Shown here piece after piece: positions 16,318 to 28,184 of a stretch of DNA of 64,000 nucleotides. The translations under genes were made by a program, and so were the position numbers. The stretch is from Hymenobacter sp. YC55 (GTDB taxonomy: Bacteria; Bacteroidota; Bacteroidia; Cytophagales; Hymenobacteraceae): positions 806,001-870,000 of the forward strand of contig NZ_JARNTX010000001.1 of the NCBI RefSeq assembly GCF_029433095.1. Direction: 5' to 3'. The notes beneath the pieces were generated by a model. It worked only from the letters and a program-made list of their open reading frames with translations, was not told the DNA's origin and made no database searches. How positions within the stretch are numbered: the first letter of the stretch is position 1; each line of letters opens with the position of its first letter.

Positions 16318-16409
16318 GTCAGGCTAAGTGGAGCCGAAGCATCTCGCCGGTGTGGTAAATACCACTCCTATGTCAGCATGCGAGATGCTTCGGCTCCGCT
16401 CAGCATGAC
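16318..16409. repeat. Two-arm intergenic inverted repeat
   Basis: GGAGCCGAAGCATCTCGC (16330-16347) and its exact reverse complement (16380-16397) extend with mismatches to about 30-bp arms at 16318-16347 and 16380-16409. It belongs to the same family as 949-1120 and 2652-2819. It lies between the GNAT gene and argG, so it would be transcribed if they form one operon. Confidence 0.85.
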
Positions 16410-16516
16410 GCTCAGGATAAATAATGTCACTATTGTGAAGGCTTCAGTAAGTGAATGCTAGGCGAAGCATGCCGTTCTTTACTGTTCACCTCTCGGTTCT
16501 TACTTCTAACTAACGA

Positions 16517-17704
16517 ATGAAAAAGGTAGTTTTAGCGTACAGCGGCGGCTTGGATACGTCTTATTGCGTGGTGTACCTGACCCGCGAATTGGGTCTGGAG
16601 GTGCACACGGTTATTGTCAACTCGGGTGGTTTCTCTGAGGAGGAACTAGCCGCCATCGAGAAGCGAGCCTACGAATTGGGCTCGACCAAGCACGAGGTGA
16701 TTGACGTAACCGAGCGATTCTACCACGACTGCCTGCGCTACCTTATTTTCGGCAATATCCTGAAGAACGACACGTATCCGCTGAGCGTAAGTGCAGAGCG
16801 CATGTTCCAGTCGCTGGCGTTGGCTGAGTATGCCCGCGAGCACAAGGCCGACTACATTGCCCACGGCAGCACCGGCGCTGGCAACGACCAAGTGCGTTTC
16901 GATGTGGCGTTTTCGGTGATTTCGCCTAACACCGAAATCATTACGCCCATCCGCGACCTGAAACTGTCGCGCCAGGCAGAAATCGACTTCCTGAATCAGC
17001 ACGGTTTCGAAATGAGCTGGGAAAAGGCCAAGTACTCTATCAACAAGGGTATTTGGGGTACCAGCGTGGGTGGCGTCGAAACATTGACTTCCAACCAAGC
17101 GCTGCCAGAGTCGGCTTATCCAACCCAAATCAGTGCCACAGAGCCGGTTAACGTGGAAATAACCTTCGAGAAGGGCGAGCCGGTTGCGCTGAACGGTCAG
17201 ACGATGAAGCCGGTGCAGCTCATTCAGGAGCTAAACGACATGGCGGGCAAATACGCCATTGGCCGTGATATCCACGTCGGCGATACCATCCTCGGCATCA
17301 AGGGTCGGGTGGGTTTTGAAGCACCAGCACCGCTGATTTTGCTGAAGGGCCACCACTTGCTGGAAAAGCACACCTCGTCGCGCTGGCAACTGCTGCACAA
17401 AGACTACATCGCCAACTGGTATGGCACGCTGCTACACGAAGCGCAGTACCTCGACCCGGTGATGCGCGATATGGAAGCCTTCCTGACGTCGTCGCAGGAG
17501 CGGGTGTCGGGCAAGGTGTTCGTTACGCTGAAGCCCTACCAGTTCGAGCTGCAAGGCATCGAGTCGAAGTACGATATGATGCGCTCGAAAGTAGCCACCT
17601 ACGGCGAGGAAAACGACGCCTGGGACGGCCGCGACGCCAAGGGCTTCATCAAAATTTTCAGCAATCAATTGCGCATTCACTCTTCCTTCAACGATGAAAA
17701 TTAA
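16517..17704 (+). CDS. argG: Argininosuccinate synthase
   Basis: A 395-residue ATP-dependent ligase that joins citrulline and aspartate. The N-type ATP pyrophosphatase loop AYSGGLDTSY lies at residues 7-16; the HGSTGAGNDQVRF block and the GIWGTSVGGVE segment typical of ArgG follow. The last codons overlap the argC start by 11 bp (ATGAAAATTAA is shared), so argG and argC are translationally coupled. It lies downstream of the GNAT gene across a 247-bp gap that holds an inverted repeat. Confidence 0.97.
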   Translation: MKKVVLAYSGGLDTSYCVVYLTRELGLEVHTVIVNSGGFSEEELAAIEKRAYELGSTKHEVIDVTERFYHDCLRYLIFGNILKNDTYPLSVSAERMFQSLALAEYAREHKADYIAHGSTGAGNDQVRFDVAFSVISPNTEIITPIRDLKLSRQAEIDFLNQHGFEMSWEKAKYSINKGIWGTSVGGVETLTSNQALPESAYPTQISATEPVNVEITFEKGEPVALNGQTMKPVQLIQELNDMAGKYAIGRDIHVGDTILGIKGRVGFEAPAPLILLKGHHLLEKHTSSRWQLLHKDYIANWYGTLLHEAQYLDPVMRDMEAFLTSSQERVSGKVFVTLKPYQFELQGIESKYDMMRSKVATYGEENDAWDGRDAKGFIKIFSNQLRIHSSFNDEN

Positions 17705-18674
17705 GGTCGGCATTGTGGGCGGCGCGGGCTACACGGCCGGCGAGCTACTCCGCATCCTGCTGCATCACGAATACGTGGAGTTGGGCGCTATTGTCAGTTC
17801 TTCCAACGCGGGCAATCCGGTGTACCAGGTGCACGACGATTTGGTGGGGGAAACAGACTTGGTGTTTGCCTCGGAGTTGGCAGGAGACGAGGACGTAGTA
17901 TTTTTGTGCCTCGGGCACGGCAACTCCCGTGCTTTCCTGGAAAAGACGCCCTTGGCCGCTACTACCCACGTCATCGACTTGAGCAACGACTTCCGTTTGG
18001 AAGCCGACCAGGAATTTGCCGATAGAGAATTCGTCTACGGATTGCCAGAACTGAACAAGAGCCGTATCCAGCAGGCGCAGAGCATTGCCAATCCGGGCTG
18101 CTTTGCCACCGCCATTCAGCTGGCCTTGTTACCGTTGGCTGCTGCGGGCAAGCTGACTGATGACGTACACGTGTCGGCTATTACGGGCTCTACGGGCGCA
18201 GGACAAAGCTTATCGGAAACAGTGCATTTCTCGTGGCGCACCAACAATGTGTCTATCTACAAGCCTTTTTCGCACCAGCACTTGGGCGAGATAGGGGAGA
18301 GCTTGGCACAGTTGCAGCCGCAGTTGGAAATGGATATTCACTTCATTCCGTACCGGGGAAACTTTTCGCGCGGTATTTTTGCCAGCGTGTATACACCATC
18401 TGACCTGACGCAGGACGAGGCTCGACAACTATTTAAAGACTTTTACGCCGACGCGCCGTTCACTACGGTGTCGGATAAGGAGCTGCATCTGAAGCAGGTA
18501 GTTAATACCAACAAGTGCCTGCTGCACGTGCAGAAGTTCGGCAAGCAACTGCTGATTACTTCGGTTATTGATAATCTGGTGAAGGGCGCTTCCGGGCAAG
18601 CCATCCAGAACATGAATTTGCTGTTCGGTCTGCCGGAAACGACGGGCCTTCACCTCAAATCAGTGCTTTTGTAA
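17694..18674 (+). CDS. argC: N-acetyl(acyl)-gamma-glutamyl-phosphate reductase
   Basis: A 326-residue NADPH-dependent reductase for the third step of arginine synthesis, making the acylglutamate semialdehyde. Nucleotide motif GIVGGAGYTAGEL at 6-18; catalytic Cys136 in SIANPGCFATA; and the SGQGKG-like TGSTGAGQSLSE block. It overlaps argG by 11 bp and argD by one base (TAATG), a tightly coupled argG-argC-argD set. Confidence 0.95.
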   Translation: MKIKVGIVGGAGYTAGELLRILLHHEYVELGAIVSSSNAGNPVYQVHDDLVGETDLVFASELAGDEDVVFLCLGHGNSRAFLEKTPLAATTHVIDLSNDFRLEADQEFADREFVYGLPELNKSRIQQAQSIANPGCFATAIQLALLPLAAAGKLTDDVHVSAITGSTGAGQSLSETVHFSWRTNNVSIYKPFSHQHLGEIGESLAQLQPQLEMDIHFIPYRGNFSRGIFASVYTPSDLTQDEARQLFKDFYADAPFTTVSDKELHLKQVVNTNKCLLHVQKFGKQLLITSVIDNLVKGASGQAIQNMNLLFGLPETTGLHLKSVLL

Positions 18675-19837
18675 TGGAGCTTTTCAACGTATATCCGCTC
18701 GTCAACATCACGCCGGTTAAGGCGCTGGGAGCGAAGCTTTGGGACGACAAAGGCCAGGAATACCTGGATTTCTACGGCGGCCACGCCGTAATTTCCATCG
18801 GCCACAGCCACCCGCACTACGTGCAGCGCCTCACTGAGCAGTTGCAGAACATCGGCTTCTATTCCAATTCTGTACAGATTCCGATTCAGACGCAATTGGC
18901 GCGCAAGCTTGGTGAGGTATCAGGCTACGACGACTACACGCTGTTCCTGTGCAACTCTGGCGCCGAAGCCAACGAGAATGCACTGAAGCTGGCCTCGTTC
19001 CACACCGGCAAAAATCACGTCATTGCCTTCAAAGGTGCGTTTCACGGCCGGACTTCCGGCGCGGTAGCGGCCACCGATAATCCGAAAATTGTGGCGCCCT
19101 TCAACGCAGGCCATGCCATTTCCTTTGTGCCGTACGAGCTAAGCGAAGTGGAGCGGGTGATGCAGGCAGGCGACGTATGCGCCGTTATCATCGAGCCAAT
19201 TCAGGGCGTGGGTGGCATCATTATGCCTTCCGACGAGTTTTTGGTGGGACTAGGCGCGCTCTGCCAAAAGCACGGCGTGCTGCTGATTGCCGATGAGGTG
19301 CAGAGCGGCTACGGCCGCAGCGGTAAGTTCTTCGCGCATCAACACGCCGGCATTAAGCCCGATATTATTTCGGTGGCAAAGGGCATGGGCAACGGCTTCC
19401 CTATCGGCGGCATCCTCATTGCGCCGGAGTTGAAAGCGTCTTACGGGTTGTTGGGTACTACTTTCGGTGGCAACCATCTGGCCTGCGCCGCTGCGCTGGC
19501 TGTGCTGGAAGTTATTGAAGACGAAAACCTGTTGCAGCACGCCACCGAACTCGGCAACTACTTGCGCACCGAGCTAGAAGCTAATTCCGGGGCCGAAGAA
19601 ATTCGTGGGCGGGGCCTGATGGTAGGTATCAAGTACGACTTTCCTATAAAGGACGTACGTGACAAACTGCTGACCGAGCACCACATCTTCGTCGGCAATG
19701 CTTCCGACCCGACGGTGCTTCGCCTACTGCCACCGCTTAATATAACGAAGGCAGAAGTCGACCGATTCTTACACGCGCTGTACGAACTAACCGGCAAATC
19801 GGTAGCCATTATTCAGGAGCCTTCGGCATTGGACTAG
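18674..19837 (+). CDS. argD: Acyl-ornithine aminotransferase (ArgD family)
   Basis: A 387-residue class-III PLP aminotransferase that converts N-acylglutamate semialdehyde to N-acylornithine. The PLP lysine is Lys236 in ISVAKGMGNGFPIGG; ADEVQSGYGRSG holds the cofactor aspartate; and NSGAEANENALKLA binds phosphate. The start overlaps the argC stop (TAATG). A strong hairpin follows the stop, so transcription may partly end here before carA. Confidence 0.94.
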   Translation: MELFNVYPLVNITPVKALGAKLWDDKGQEYLDFYGGHAVISIGHSHPHYVQRLTEQLQNIGFYSNSVQIPIQTQLARKLGEVSGYDDYTLFLCNSGAEANENALKLASFHTGKNHVIAFKGAFHGRTSGAVAATDNPKIVAPFNAGHAISFVPYELSEVERVMQAGDVCAVIIEPIQGVGGIIMPSDEFLVGLGALCQKHGVLLIADEVQSGYGRSGKFFAHQHAGIKPDIISVAKGMGNGFPIGGILIAPELKASYGLLGTTFGGNHLACAAALAVLEVIEDENLLQHATELGNYLRTELEANSGAEEIRGRGLMVGIKYDFPIKDVRDKLLTEHHIFVGNASDPTVLRLLPPLNITKAEVDRFLHALYELTGKSVAIIQEPSALD

Positions 19838-19839
19838 CA

Positions 19840-19888
19840 TTTAGAGCTGTAGTTTTTCTTCCTTTTGGAGAAAGGCTACAGCTCTAAA
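19840..19888 (+). terminator. Long hairpin between argD and carA
   Basis: TTTAGAGCTGTAG (19840-19852) and CTACAGCTCTAAA (19876-19888) form a perfect 13-bp stem, with a smaller internal stem (TTTC..CC with GGAGAAA). Only a short A/T-rich tail follows, not a clean T run. It may be a partial terminator or attenuator ahead of carA. Confidence 0.65.
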
Positions 19889-19966
19889 AATATAGCCTTG
19901 TGCTGCTTATCCATGGTTCTGTAGAGAGCAAGATTTCACTACTAATATTTCCATCAACTGATACTG

Positions 19967-21040
19967 ATGAAGCAAGTAAAGCTGGTGCTAGAAGACGGCA
20001 CCGAAATCGAGGGTACTGGATTTGGCGCCCACACATCGGCCGCAGGCGAAGTGGTGTTTAGCACGGCCATGACAGGCTACCCCGAAAACCTCACCGACCC
20101 ATCTTTTGCCGGCCAGATTCTGGTGCTGACTTACCCCATGGTGGGTAACTACGGTGTGCCCGGCGAAGAACTGTACGAGTCGATTTCCAAGATTTTCGAG
20201 TCCGACAAGATTCATATTGCCGGGCTAGTGGTCAACTACTACTCGGAAGAGCATAGCCACTGGAACGCCACCAAGAGCCTCGGCGACTGGCTAGCCGAGT
20301 ACAACATTCCCGGCATTTTCGGGGTGGATACCCGCATGCTCACCAAGAAGCTGCGCGAGAAAGGGGCTATGCTTGGTAAGATTGTGGCCGAGGAAGACAT
20401 TCCCCTCCACGACCCCAACCAAGACAACCTAGTAGCCCAAGTGAGCCCACCCGGCGTGCAGCACTATGGCAAAGGCCAACACAAAATCGTGCTGGTAGAC
20501 TGCGGCACCAAAACCAACATCATCCGCTGCTTCCTCACCCGCGACGTAGAGTTGATTCGCGTGCCCTGGGATTATGACTTCAACACAATCGACTACGACG
20601 GCCTGTTCCTAAGCAACGGCCCCGGCGACCCGAAAATGTGCGAGGCCACCATCAGCCACCTGCAAACTGCCTTGCAACAGGACAAGCCCATCTTCGGCAT
20701 CTGCCTAGGCAACCAACTCATGGGCCTGGCCGCGGGCGGCGACACATTCAAGCTGAAATACGGTCACCGCAGCCACAACCAGCCCGTGTTGCTCTCTGGT
20801 ACCAAGCGTAGCTACATCACCTCCCAAAACCACGGCTTCGCGCTGGACACCGATACGCTGCCCGACGAATGGACAATGCTGTTTGAGAACCTAAATGATG
20901 GCACCTGCGAAGGCATCAAGCACAAAACCAAGCCGTTCTTCTCCACCCAATTCCACCCCGAAGCCGCTGGCGGCCCCGAGGATACGGAATACTTGTTTGA
21001 CGACTTCCTAAAAGCGGTGGAGGAGTATAAGCAACGCTAA
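19967..21040 (+). CDS. carA: Carbamoyl-phosphate synthase small subunit (glutaminase)
   Basis: A 357-residue protein with the N-terminal CarA domain (about 1-150) and a class-I glutamine amidotransferase domain (about 170-355). The catalytic triad is visible as Cys246 (GICLGNQ), His330 and Glu332 (FHPEAAGG). It hydrolyses glutamine and channels ammonia to CarB for carbamoyl phosphate, used by the carbamoyltransferase at 25540 and by pyrimidine synthesis. It is separated from carB by about 920 bp containing two small low-GC genes, unlike the usual adjacent carAB pair. Confidence 0.97.
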   Translation: MKQVKLVLEDGTEIEGTGFGAHTSAAGEVVFSTAMTGYPENLTDPSFAGQILVLTYPMVGNYGVPGEELYESISKIFESDKIHIAGLVVNYYSEEHSHWNATKSLGDWLAEYNIPGIFGVDTRMLTKKLREKGAMLGKIVAEEDIPLHDPNQDNLVAQVSPPGVQHYGKGQHKIVLVDCGTKTNIIRCFLTRDVELIRVPWDYDFNTIDYDGLFLSNGPGDPKMCEATISHLQTALQQDKPIFGICLGNQLMGLAAGGDTFKLKYGHRSHNQPVLLSGTKRSYITSQNHGFALDTDTLPDEWTMLFENLNDGTCEGIKHKTKPFFSTQFHPEAAGGPEDTEYLFDDFLKAVEEYKQR

Positions 21041-21098
21041 TCCTAACTCTGCCTTCTCTTTAATGGAAGCTTTACCGCACATGATTAAATAGCTGTCT

Positions 21099-21458
21099 AT
21101 GGTTGAAAACAATGAAAAGTGGCACCAGATACGCCTTCGCTTGGCGGAGTTTCCGCCACACTTTCATTCCAAGAAAACCATAGAGTTATTAGATGCTTGT
21201 AGGGCTTCTAAGCTTCTCCACCAGTTGCTGCCATATATCAGTTTAGGGCGAATGGGCTTGCAACGGTATGATACTTATGCTCGTGGACAAGCTGACCAAT
21301 TTGTGTGCTTGTACTTTCATCAAAATCAGTACACTGTTTCAAGCTATGACAATACCGAAAAACGGTATTTCAACAGCCCACAAGCAGCTATTAGTTTTGT
21401 AGAGAAGAACCTCGACAAGGAAAACCCTTTTGAAACATCGTCTTCAGTAGAAGTTTAG
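21099..21458 (+). CDS. Hypothetical cytosolic protein between carA and carB
   Basis: A 119-residue protein with no signal peptide or membrane segment. It has an N-terminal helical half (NEKWHQIRLRLAEFPPHFH, KKTIELLDACRASKLLHQLL) and a beta-rich half (ADQFVCLYFHQNQYTVSSYDN), ending in an acidic tail. I do not recognise the family. The coding DNA is visibly AT-richer than carA and carB. This suggests a later insertion into the operon; the gene has the same direction, so it is probably co-transcribed. Confidence 0.65.
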   Translation: MVENNEKWHQIRLRLAEFPPHFHSKKTIELLDACRASKLLHQLLPYISLGRMGLQRYDTYARGQADQFVCLYFHQNQYTVSSYDNTEKRYFNSPQAAISFVEKNLDKENPFETSSSVEV

Positions 21459-21498
21459 AAAGCATAGGCATTCATTCGACCGTCATCGCACTACTCTC

Positions 21499-21867
21499 AT
21501 GCAAGCGAAAACTAGAGGTTTCCCAAACTGGGGATATCTGTTATTAGGTGCTCTGGCTTTCGCTACGTTCTATTTTGTTAAGAACATGGGACAGCGGACG
21601 ATCATGAAAGCAGTGCTTGGTAAGCCGGCCGATCTGATTGCTACAGCCATGAGTTCGGCCAAGGCTTCTTCTAGGATAACCAGTAGAACTGGAAAAATAA
21701 CCGGCAAAAACTTTAGGGTTCAGAAACTGAATTCTAAAGGAGATTCTCTTGCCTTTCAATTCTTTTTGAAAGGGGAGTACTCCAATGCAACTATCAAGCT
21801 CTGGATGGTCAGACGACCTTCTGGTGAATGGAAAACAGTCAAAAGCGACACCCTCTTTACCAAGTAG
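21499..21867 (+). CDS. Hypothetical single-pass membrane protein, possibly Coa1-like
   Basis: A 122-residue protein with one N-terminal transmembrane helix (about 11-28) and a small extracytoplasmic domain. The pattern LGKPADLI ... GKITGKNFRVQ ... FFLKGEYSNATIKLWMVRRPSGEWKTV is reminiscent of the Coa1/cytochrome-oxidase-assembly fold (a beta-sheet ending in an RxxGxW strand), but this is a weak, memory-based resemblance. AT-richer than its neighbours. It lies 40 bp after the previous small gene and about 95 bp before carB. Confidence 0.6.
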   Translation: MQAKTRGFPNWGYLLLGALAFATFYFVKNMGQRTIMKAVLGKPADLIATAMSSAKASSRITSRTGKITGKNFRVQKLNSKGDSLAFQFFLKGEYSNATIKLWMVRRPSGEWKTVKSDTLFTK

Positions 21868-21962
21868 ATAACCTGCCCCACGTAAGCAATAAGCGGTAGC
21901 CGGATTGGTCCGGCTACTTTTTAACATGACCGCTCTGCTGGTCTGTTCTCTCAACTCTAAGA

Positions 21963-25193
<3,231 letters not shown>

Positions 25194-25204
25194 GTAAAGT
25201 CTCG

Positions 25205-25252
25205 AAAAAGAGTTGAGCAACTTAAAGCCATTTAAGTTGCTCAACTCTTTTT
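25205..25252 (+). terminator. Strong Rho-independent terminator after carB
   Basis: A perfect 22-bp stem: the arm at 25205-25226 (AAAAAGAGTTGAGCAACTTA...) is the exact reverse complement of 25231-25252, around a 4-base loop, with a T tract. Confidence 0.95.
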
Positions 25253-25279
25253 AGGGGAATATGTCTTGTACTTTGCTGA

Positions 25280-25498
25280 ATGGCTAAAAGGATACTTGTT
25301 ACGGCTCTGATTCTAGCAGTAGGTTGTTTTATACTCTTGATTGGTGTTGACAACACTTGGTTAATACAACCCTTAAAAGCATCTGCAGGTAAGCCTGGAA
25401 GCTATTACACTTTCTTCTCAGCTTGCCCAATTGGTAGTTTCGTCTACGTGTGGGTTCCGGTTGAGCAGAAGTTATTCCTGGTCAAGAAAAGGGGCTAA
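25280..25498 (+). CDS. Hypothetical small membrane protein
   Basis: A 72-residue protein with an N-terminal transmembrane helix (about 5-23) and probably a second hydrophobic segment (SFVYVWVPVEQKLFLV). Codon use is AT-richer than the flanking arginine genes. It starts only 28 bp after the carB terminator and ends 41 bp before the carbamoyltransferase gene. No family is recognised. Confidence 0.5.
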   Translation: MAKRILVTALILAVGCFILLIGVDNTWLIQPLKASAGKPGSYYTFFSACPIGSFVYVWVPVEQKLFLVKKRG

Positions 25499-25539
25499 AA
25501 CACCTGCATCCAAAAACAACTGACACCTTACATTACCTC

Positions 25540-26484
25540 ATGAAGAACTTTACCTCCTTCGCCGATGCAGGCGATTATAATGCCTTATTGAAGCAGGCCC
25601 TGGAAATCAAAGCGAATCCGTATGGTTACCAGCATATTGGCAAGAACAAAACCGTTGGGCTGATCTTCTTCAATCCTAGCTTGCGTACGCGCCTTAGCTC
25701 TATCAAGGCGGCTTACAACCTAGGGGCGCAGGCGTGGGTGCTGAATGCCGGAGCGGACTCTTGGACGCTGGAAATGGCAGATGGTGCCGTCATGAATGGC
25801 GGCACGCAGGAGCACATTAAGGAGGCTATTGCCGTGATGAGCCAATATTGCGACGTGCTGGGTGTGCGCACCTTTCCTACGCTCAAGGACCGCGCCGAAG
25901 ACTACCAGGAAGTGGTGTTCAACAAGATTCTGAAATACGCCACCGTGCCGGTTATCAGCTTGGAAAGCGCCACGCTGCACCCGTTACAGTCGTTTGCCGA
26001 CTTGATTACGGTAGCAGAGTTCAAGCAGAAGGAACGTGTGAAAGTGGTGCTCACCTGGGCTCCACACGTGCGGGCCCTGCCTCAGTGTGTACCTAACTCC
26101 TTCGCTGACTGGTTTTCGGAAATTGATTGGGTGGACTTTGTTATCACGCACCCCGAAGGCTACGAGCTGGACCCCAAGTTCACGAAAGGTGCCCGCATCG
26201 AGTACGACCAGAAGAAAGCCCTGGAAGGCGCCGACTTTGTGCAAGCTAAAAACTGGAGCAGCTACCAACAGTACGGCCAAGTACTCCAGAGCGACCCTTC
26301 CTGGATGCTAACTCCCGAACACATGGCCGGTACCAACAACGCCAAATTTCTGCACTGCTTGCCCGTGCGCCGCAATGTAGAAGTGTCGGATGCCGTTCTG
26401 GATTCGCCTAACTCTTTAGTGATTCAGGAAGCCGGAAACCGGGTTTTCTCGATGCAGACGGTGCTGCATGAGTTGCTGAAATAA
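25540..26484 (+). CDS. argF': N-acyl-L-ornithine carbamoyltransferase (SOTCase/AOTCase type)
   Basis: A 314-residue transcarbamylase clearly of the Bacteroides N-succinylornithine type and not ordinary ArgF. It has FFNPSLRTR (carbamoyl-phosphate site, 43-51), HPLQSFADL (147-155), TWAPHVRALPQ and HCLPVRRN. It carbamoylates an N-acylated ornithine, and ArgE removes the acyl group afterwards. The residue corresponding to Pro90 of the B. fragilis succinyl enzyme (Glu92 in the Xanthomonas acetyl enzyme), which sets acyl specificity, is Gln90 here (MNGGTQEH), so the acyl group cannot be read from this position. The rest of the sequence is closer to the Bacteroides enzyme. It is the last arginine gene of the plus-strand arm. 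Confidence 0.92.
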   Translation: MKNFTSFADAGDYNALLKQALEIKANPYGYQHIGKNKTVGLIFFNPSLRTRLSSIKAAYNLGAQAWVLNAGADSWTLEMADGAVMNGGTQEHIKEAIAVMSQYCDVLGVRTFPTLKDRAEDYQEVVFNKILKYATVPVISLESATLHPLQSFADLITVAEFKQKERVKVVLTWAPHVRALPQCVPNSFADWFSEIDWVDFVITHPEGYELDPKFTKGARIEYDQKKALEGADFVQAKNWSSYQQYGQVLQSDPSWMLTPEHMAGTNNAKFLHCLPVRRNVEVSDAVLDSPNSLVIQEAGNRVFSMQTVLHELLK

Positions 26485-26606
26485 GTGCATAATTCGGGTA
26501 TTTTTTGGTGGTAACGCAACACCCGGTTGTTGACAGTCGTTCAAGGGCACTCAACGGAGTCTGACTCAACAGTCGGATTTCGGATAGTCCACCATAACCC
26601 CTTTTC

Positions 26607-26924
26607 ATGAAAAAGCTACTTGTTCTCGCCGCAGTATTCGTAACCGGTATTTCTGCCGCCAACGCGCAAACTTCGACCACTACGACTACGACGGTCCCGC
26701 AACAGAGCACGACTACCCAGACGCAGCCTGCTACTCAGCCAGCAACTACGACTACCCCCGCTACCGCTCCTACCATGAGCACCACTCCTGCTACGACTAC
26801 TACCGTTGAAACGCAGTCTAGCACCAGCGCTACCCCGGCTACTCCAACCATGCCAACCGACGCTGACGTAAAGTCGAAAGACAAAAAGAAGAAGTCTAAA
26901 GTAAAGGCTGATCCTAACAAGTAA
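26607..26924 (+). CDS. Thr-rich low-complexity secreted protein
   Basis: A 105-residue protein with a good signal peptide (MKKLLVLAAVFVTGISAANAQ). It is followed by about 65 residues almost entirely of Thr, Ala, Pro, Gln and Ser, then a lysine-rich tail (KSKDKKKKSKVKADPNK). There is no folded domain. Such proteins are common and poorly conserved in Hymenobacter-like genomes; an O-glycosylated or envelope-associated role is only a guess. It has its own terminator. Confidence 0.7.
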   Translation: MKKLLVLAAVFVTGISAANAQTSTTTTTTVPQQSTTTQTQPATQPATTTTPATAPTMSTTPATTTTVETQSSTSATPATPTMPTDADVKSKDKKKKSKVKADPNK

Positions 26925-26946
26925 TTGCCTAAGCGCCTCGCGCTTA

Positions 26947-26995
26947 GCAAAAAGAAAGCCTGGTTGCCGTTGTGGCGACCAGGCTTTCTTTTTGC
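26947..26995. terminator. Bidirectional Rho-independent terminator
   Basis: The arm at 26947-26968 (GCAAAAAGAAAGCCTGG...) pairs with 26974-26995 through one wobble around a 5-base loop, with A and T tracts on the two sides. It serves the Thr-rich gene and probably the convergent transporter gene. Confidence 0.95.
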
Positions 26996-27061
26996 CTATG
27001 AAATGCTATTCCGCTTCAGTTGTGTGCGTAGCTAGGAGCGGCGCTACACCTTGGCGCGGTT

Positions 27062-27997
27062 TTAGTCTTGCACCGTTTCCAAGGGCATAGCGGCAGGCTT
27101 CGGTTGCTTGGATTTTCGGCTTACCAGGAACACACCGCCAAAGATTAGCAAGGCCTGCAAGGCTTTGGCTGGCGTGAGCGAGTCTTTCCCCAAACTCACG
27201 GCAATCAGTACCGCCAGCGCCGGTTGCAGGTAGATGTAGGCGCCTAGTAGGGCAGGGGAGGCGTATTTCAGTGCCCAGTTGTTTAGCAGGTACGCCAGAA
27301 TGGTGAGGCACACTACCATGTACACAATAGCCGCCCAGATGCTAGGAGGGAAGTTGGCGTAGTCGGGAGTCTGGACTTGCTGCCAGCCAGCGGGAACCGC
27401 CAACACAGCCCCAACCAGAAAGATGCGGGCCAATACCGTGAATGGGTGGTACTTGCGCATCAAGGGCATCACGATAACCAAGTACGCCCCGAAGGCCGTG
27501 GCGTTGAGCAGAATGAATAAGTTGCCTAGCGTACCATCTTGACCAGCCACGGCTACCGGACCACTACGGCCCAGAATAATAAGCGCCGCGCCTGCGCCCG
27601 CTAGTACAATGCCTAGCAACCGAGGCAGCGTTAGTTTCTCACCGAGCAGCACCACGGAGGCCAGCACCGTGACGATAGGCGCTACCGTTTGAATGAGCGA
27701 GGCATTGATGGGAGTGGTGAGGTTGAGGCCCGAAAAGAACAGCAACTGGTTGAGCCCAATGCCGAGCACGCCACACGCCACCGCCCGCAGATTGTCGGCG
27801 CGGCCAATTATCCGGTCGTGGGGCGCCACAATACGGCTGATAATGCTGAAAAACAGCGTTGCCCCCACAATACGCAGCAGCACCAGTCCAAATGGCCCCA
27901 TGTAGTGGGGCATTACATCCTTAGAGATACTATAGTTGGCCGCATAAATCAGGGCCACCAGAAACAGGGCCGCGTGCACCTTGACGGAGTTTTTCAT
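27062..27997 (-). CDS. EamA-family (DMT superfamily) transporter
   Basis: A 311-residue inner-membrane protein with about ten transmembrane helices arranged as two EamA repeats. The first begins ALFLVALIYAANYSISKD, the second near LGNLFILLNATAFGAYLVI. DMT proteins export or import metabolites such as amino acids; the substrate cannot be read from sequence. The ATG at 27997 (MKNSVKVHAALF) puts the first helix at the N-terminus, so it is preferred over a start 14 codons upstream. The protein ends in a basic cytosolic tail (SRKSKQPKPA). Confidence 0.88.
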   Translation of the reverse strand: MKNSVKVHAALFLVALIYAANYSISKDVMPHYMGPFGLVLLRIVGATLFFSIISRIVAPHDRIIGRADNLRAVACGVLGIGLNQLLFFSGLNLTTPINASLIQTVAPIVTVLASVVLLGEKLTLPRLLGIVLAGAGAALIILGRSGPVAVAGQDGTLGNLFILLNATAFGAYLVIVMPLMRKYHPFTVLARIFLVGAVLAVPAGWQQVQTPDYANFPPSIWAAIVYMVVCLTILAYLLNNWALKYASPALLGAYIYLQPALAVLIAVSLGKDSLTPAKALQALLIFGGVFLVSRKSKQPKPAAMPLETVQD

Positions 27998-28184
27998 TGC
28001 GCGTAAAGTTACGGCAGACGAGGTGCGAAGGCACAACAAATCTGTTTCGTGTCGAGTAGCGCCCGTATGTAGCCTTACAGGGCTTTTTTTGAAGTGAATT
28101 CGTAGGAATGGCAGCCTAAAAATAGAATTCTATCACCTCCGCGCGCCATCTGCCGTACTTTCACCACCTGAATTTATCTGCTCT

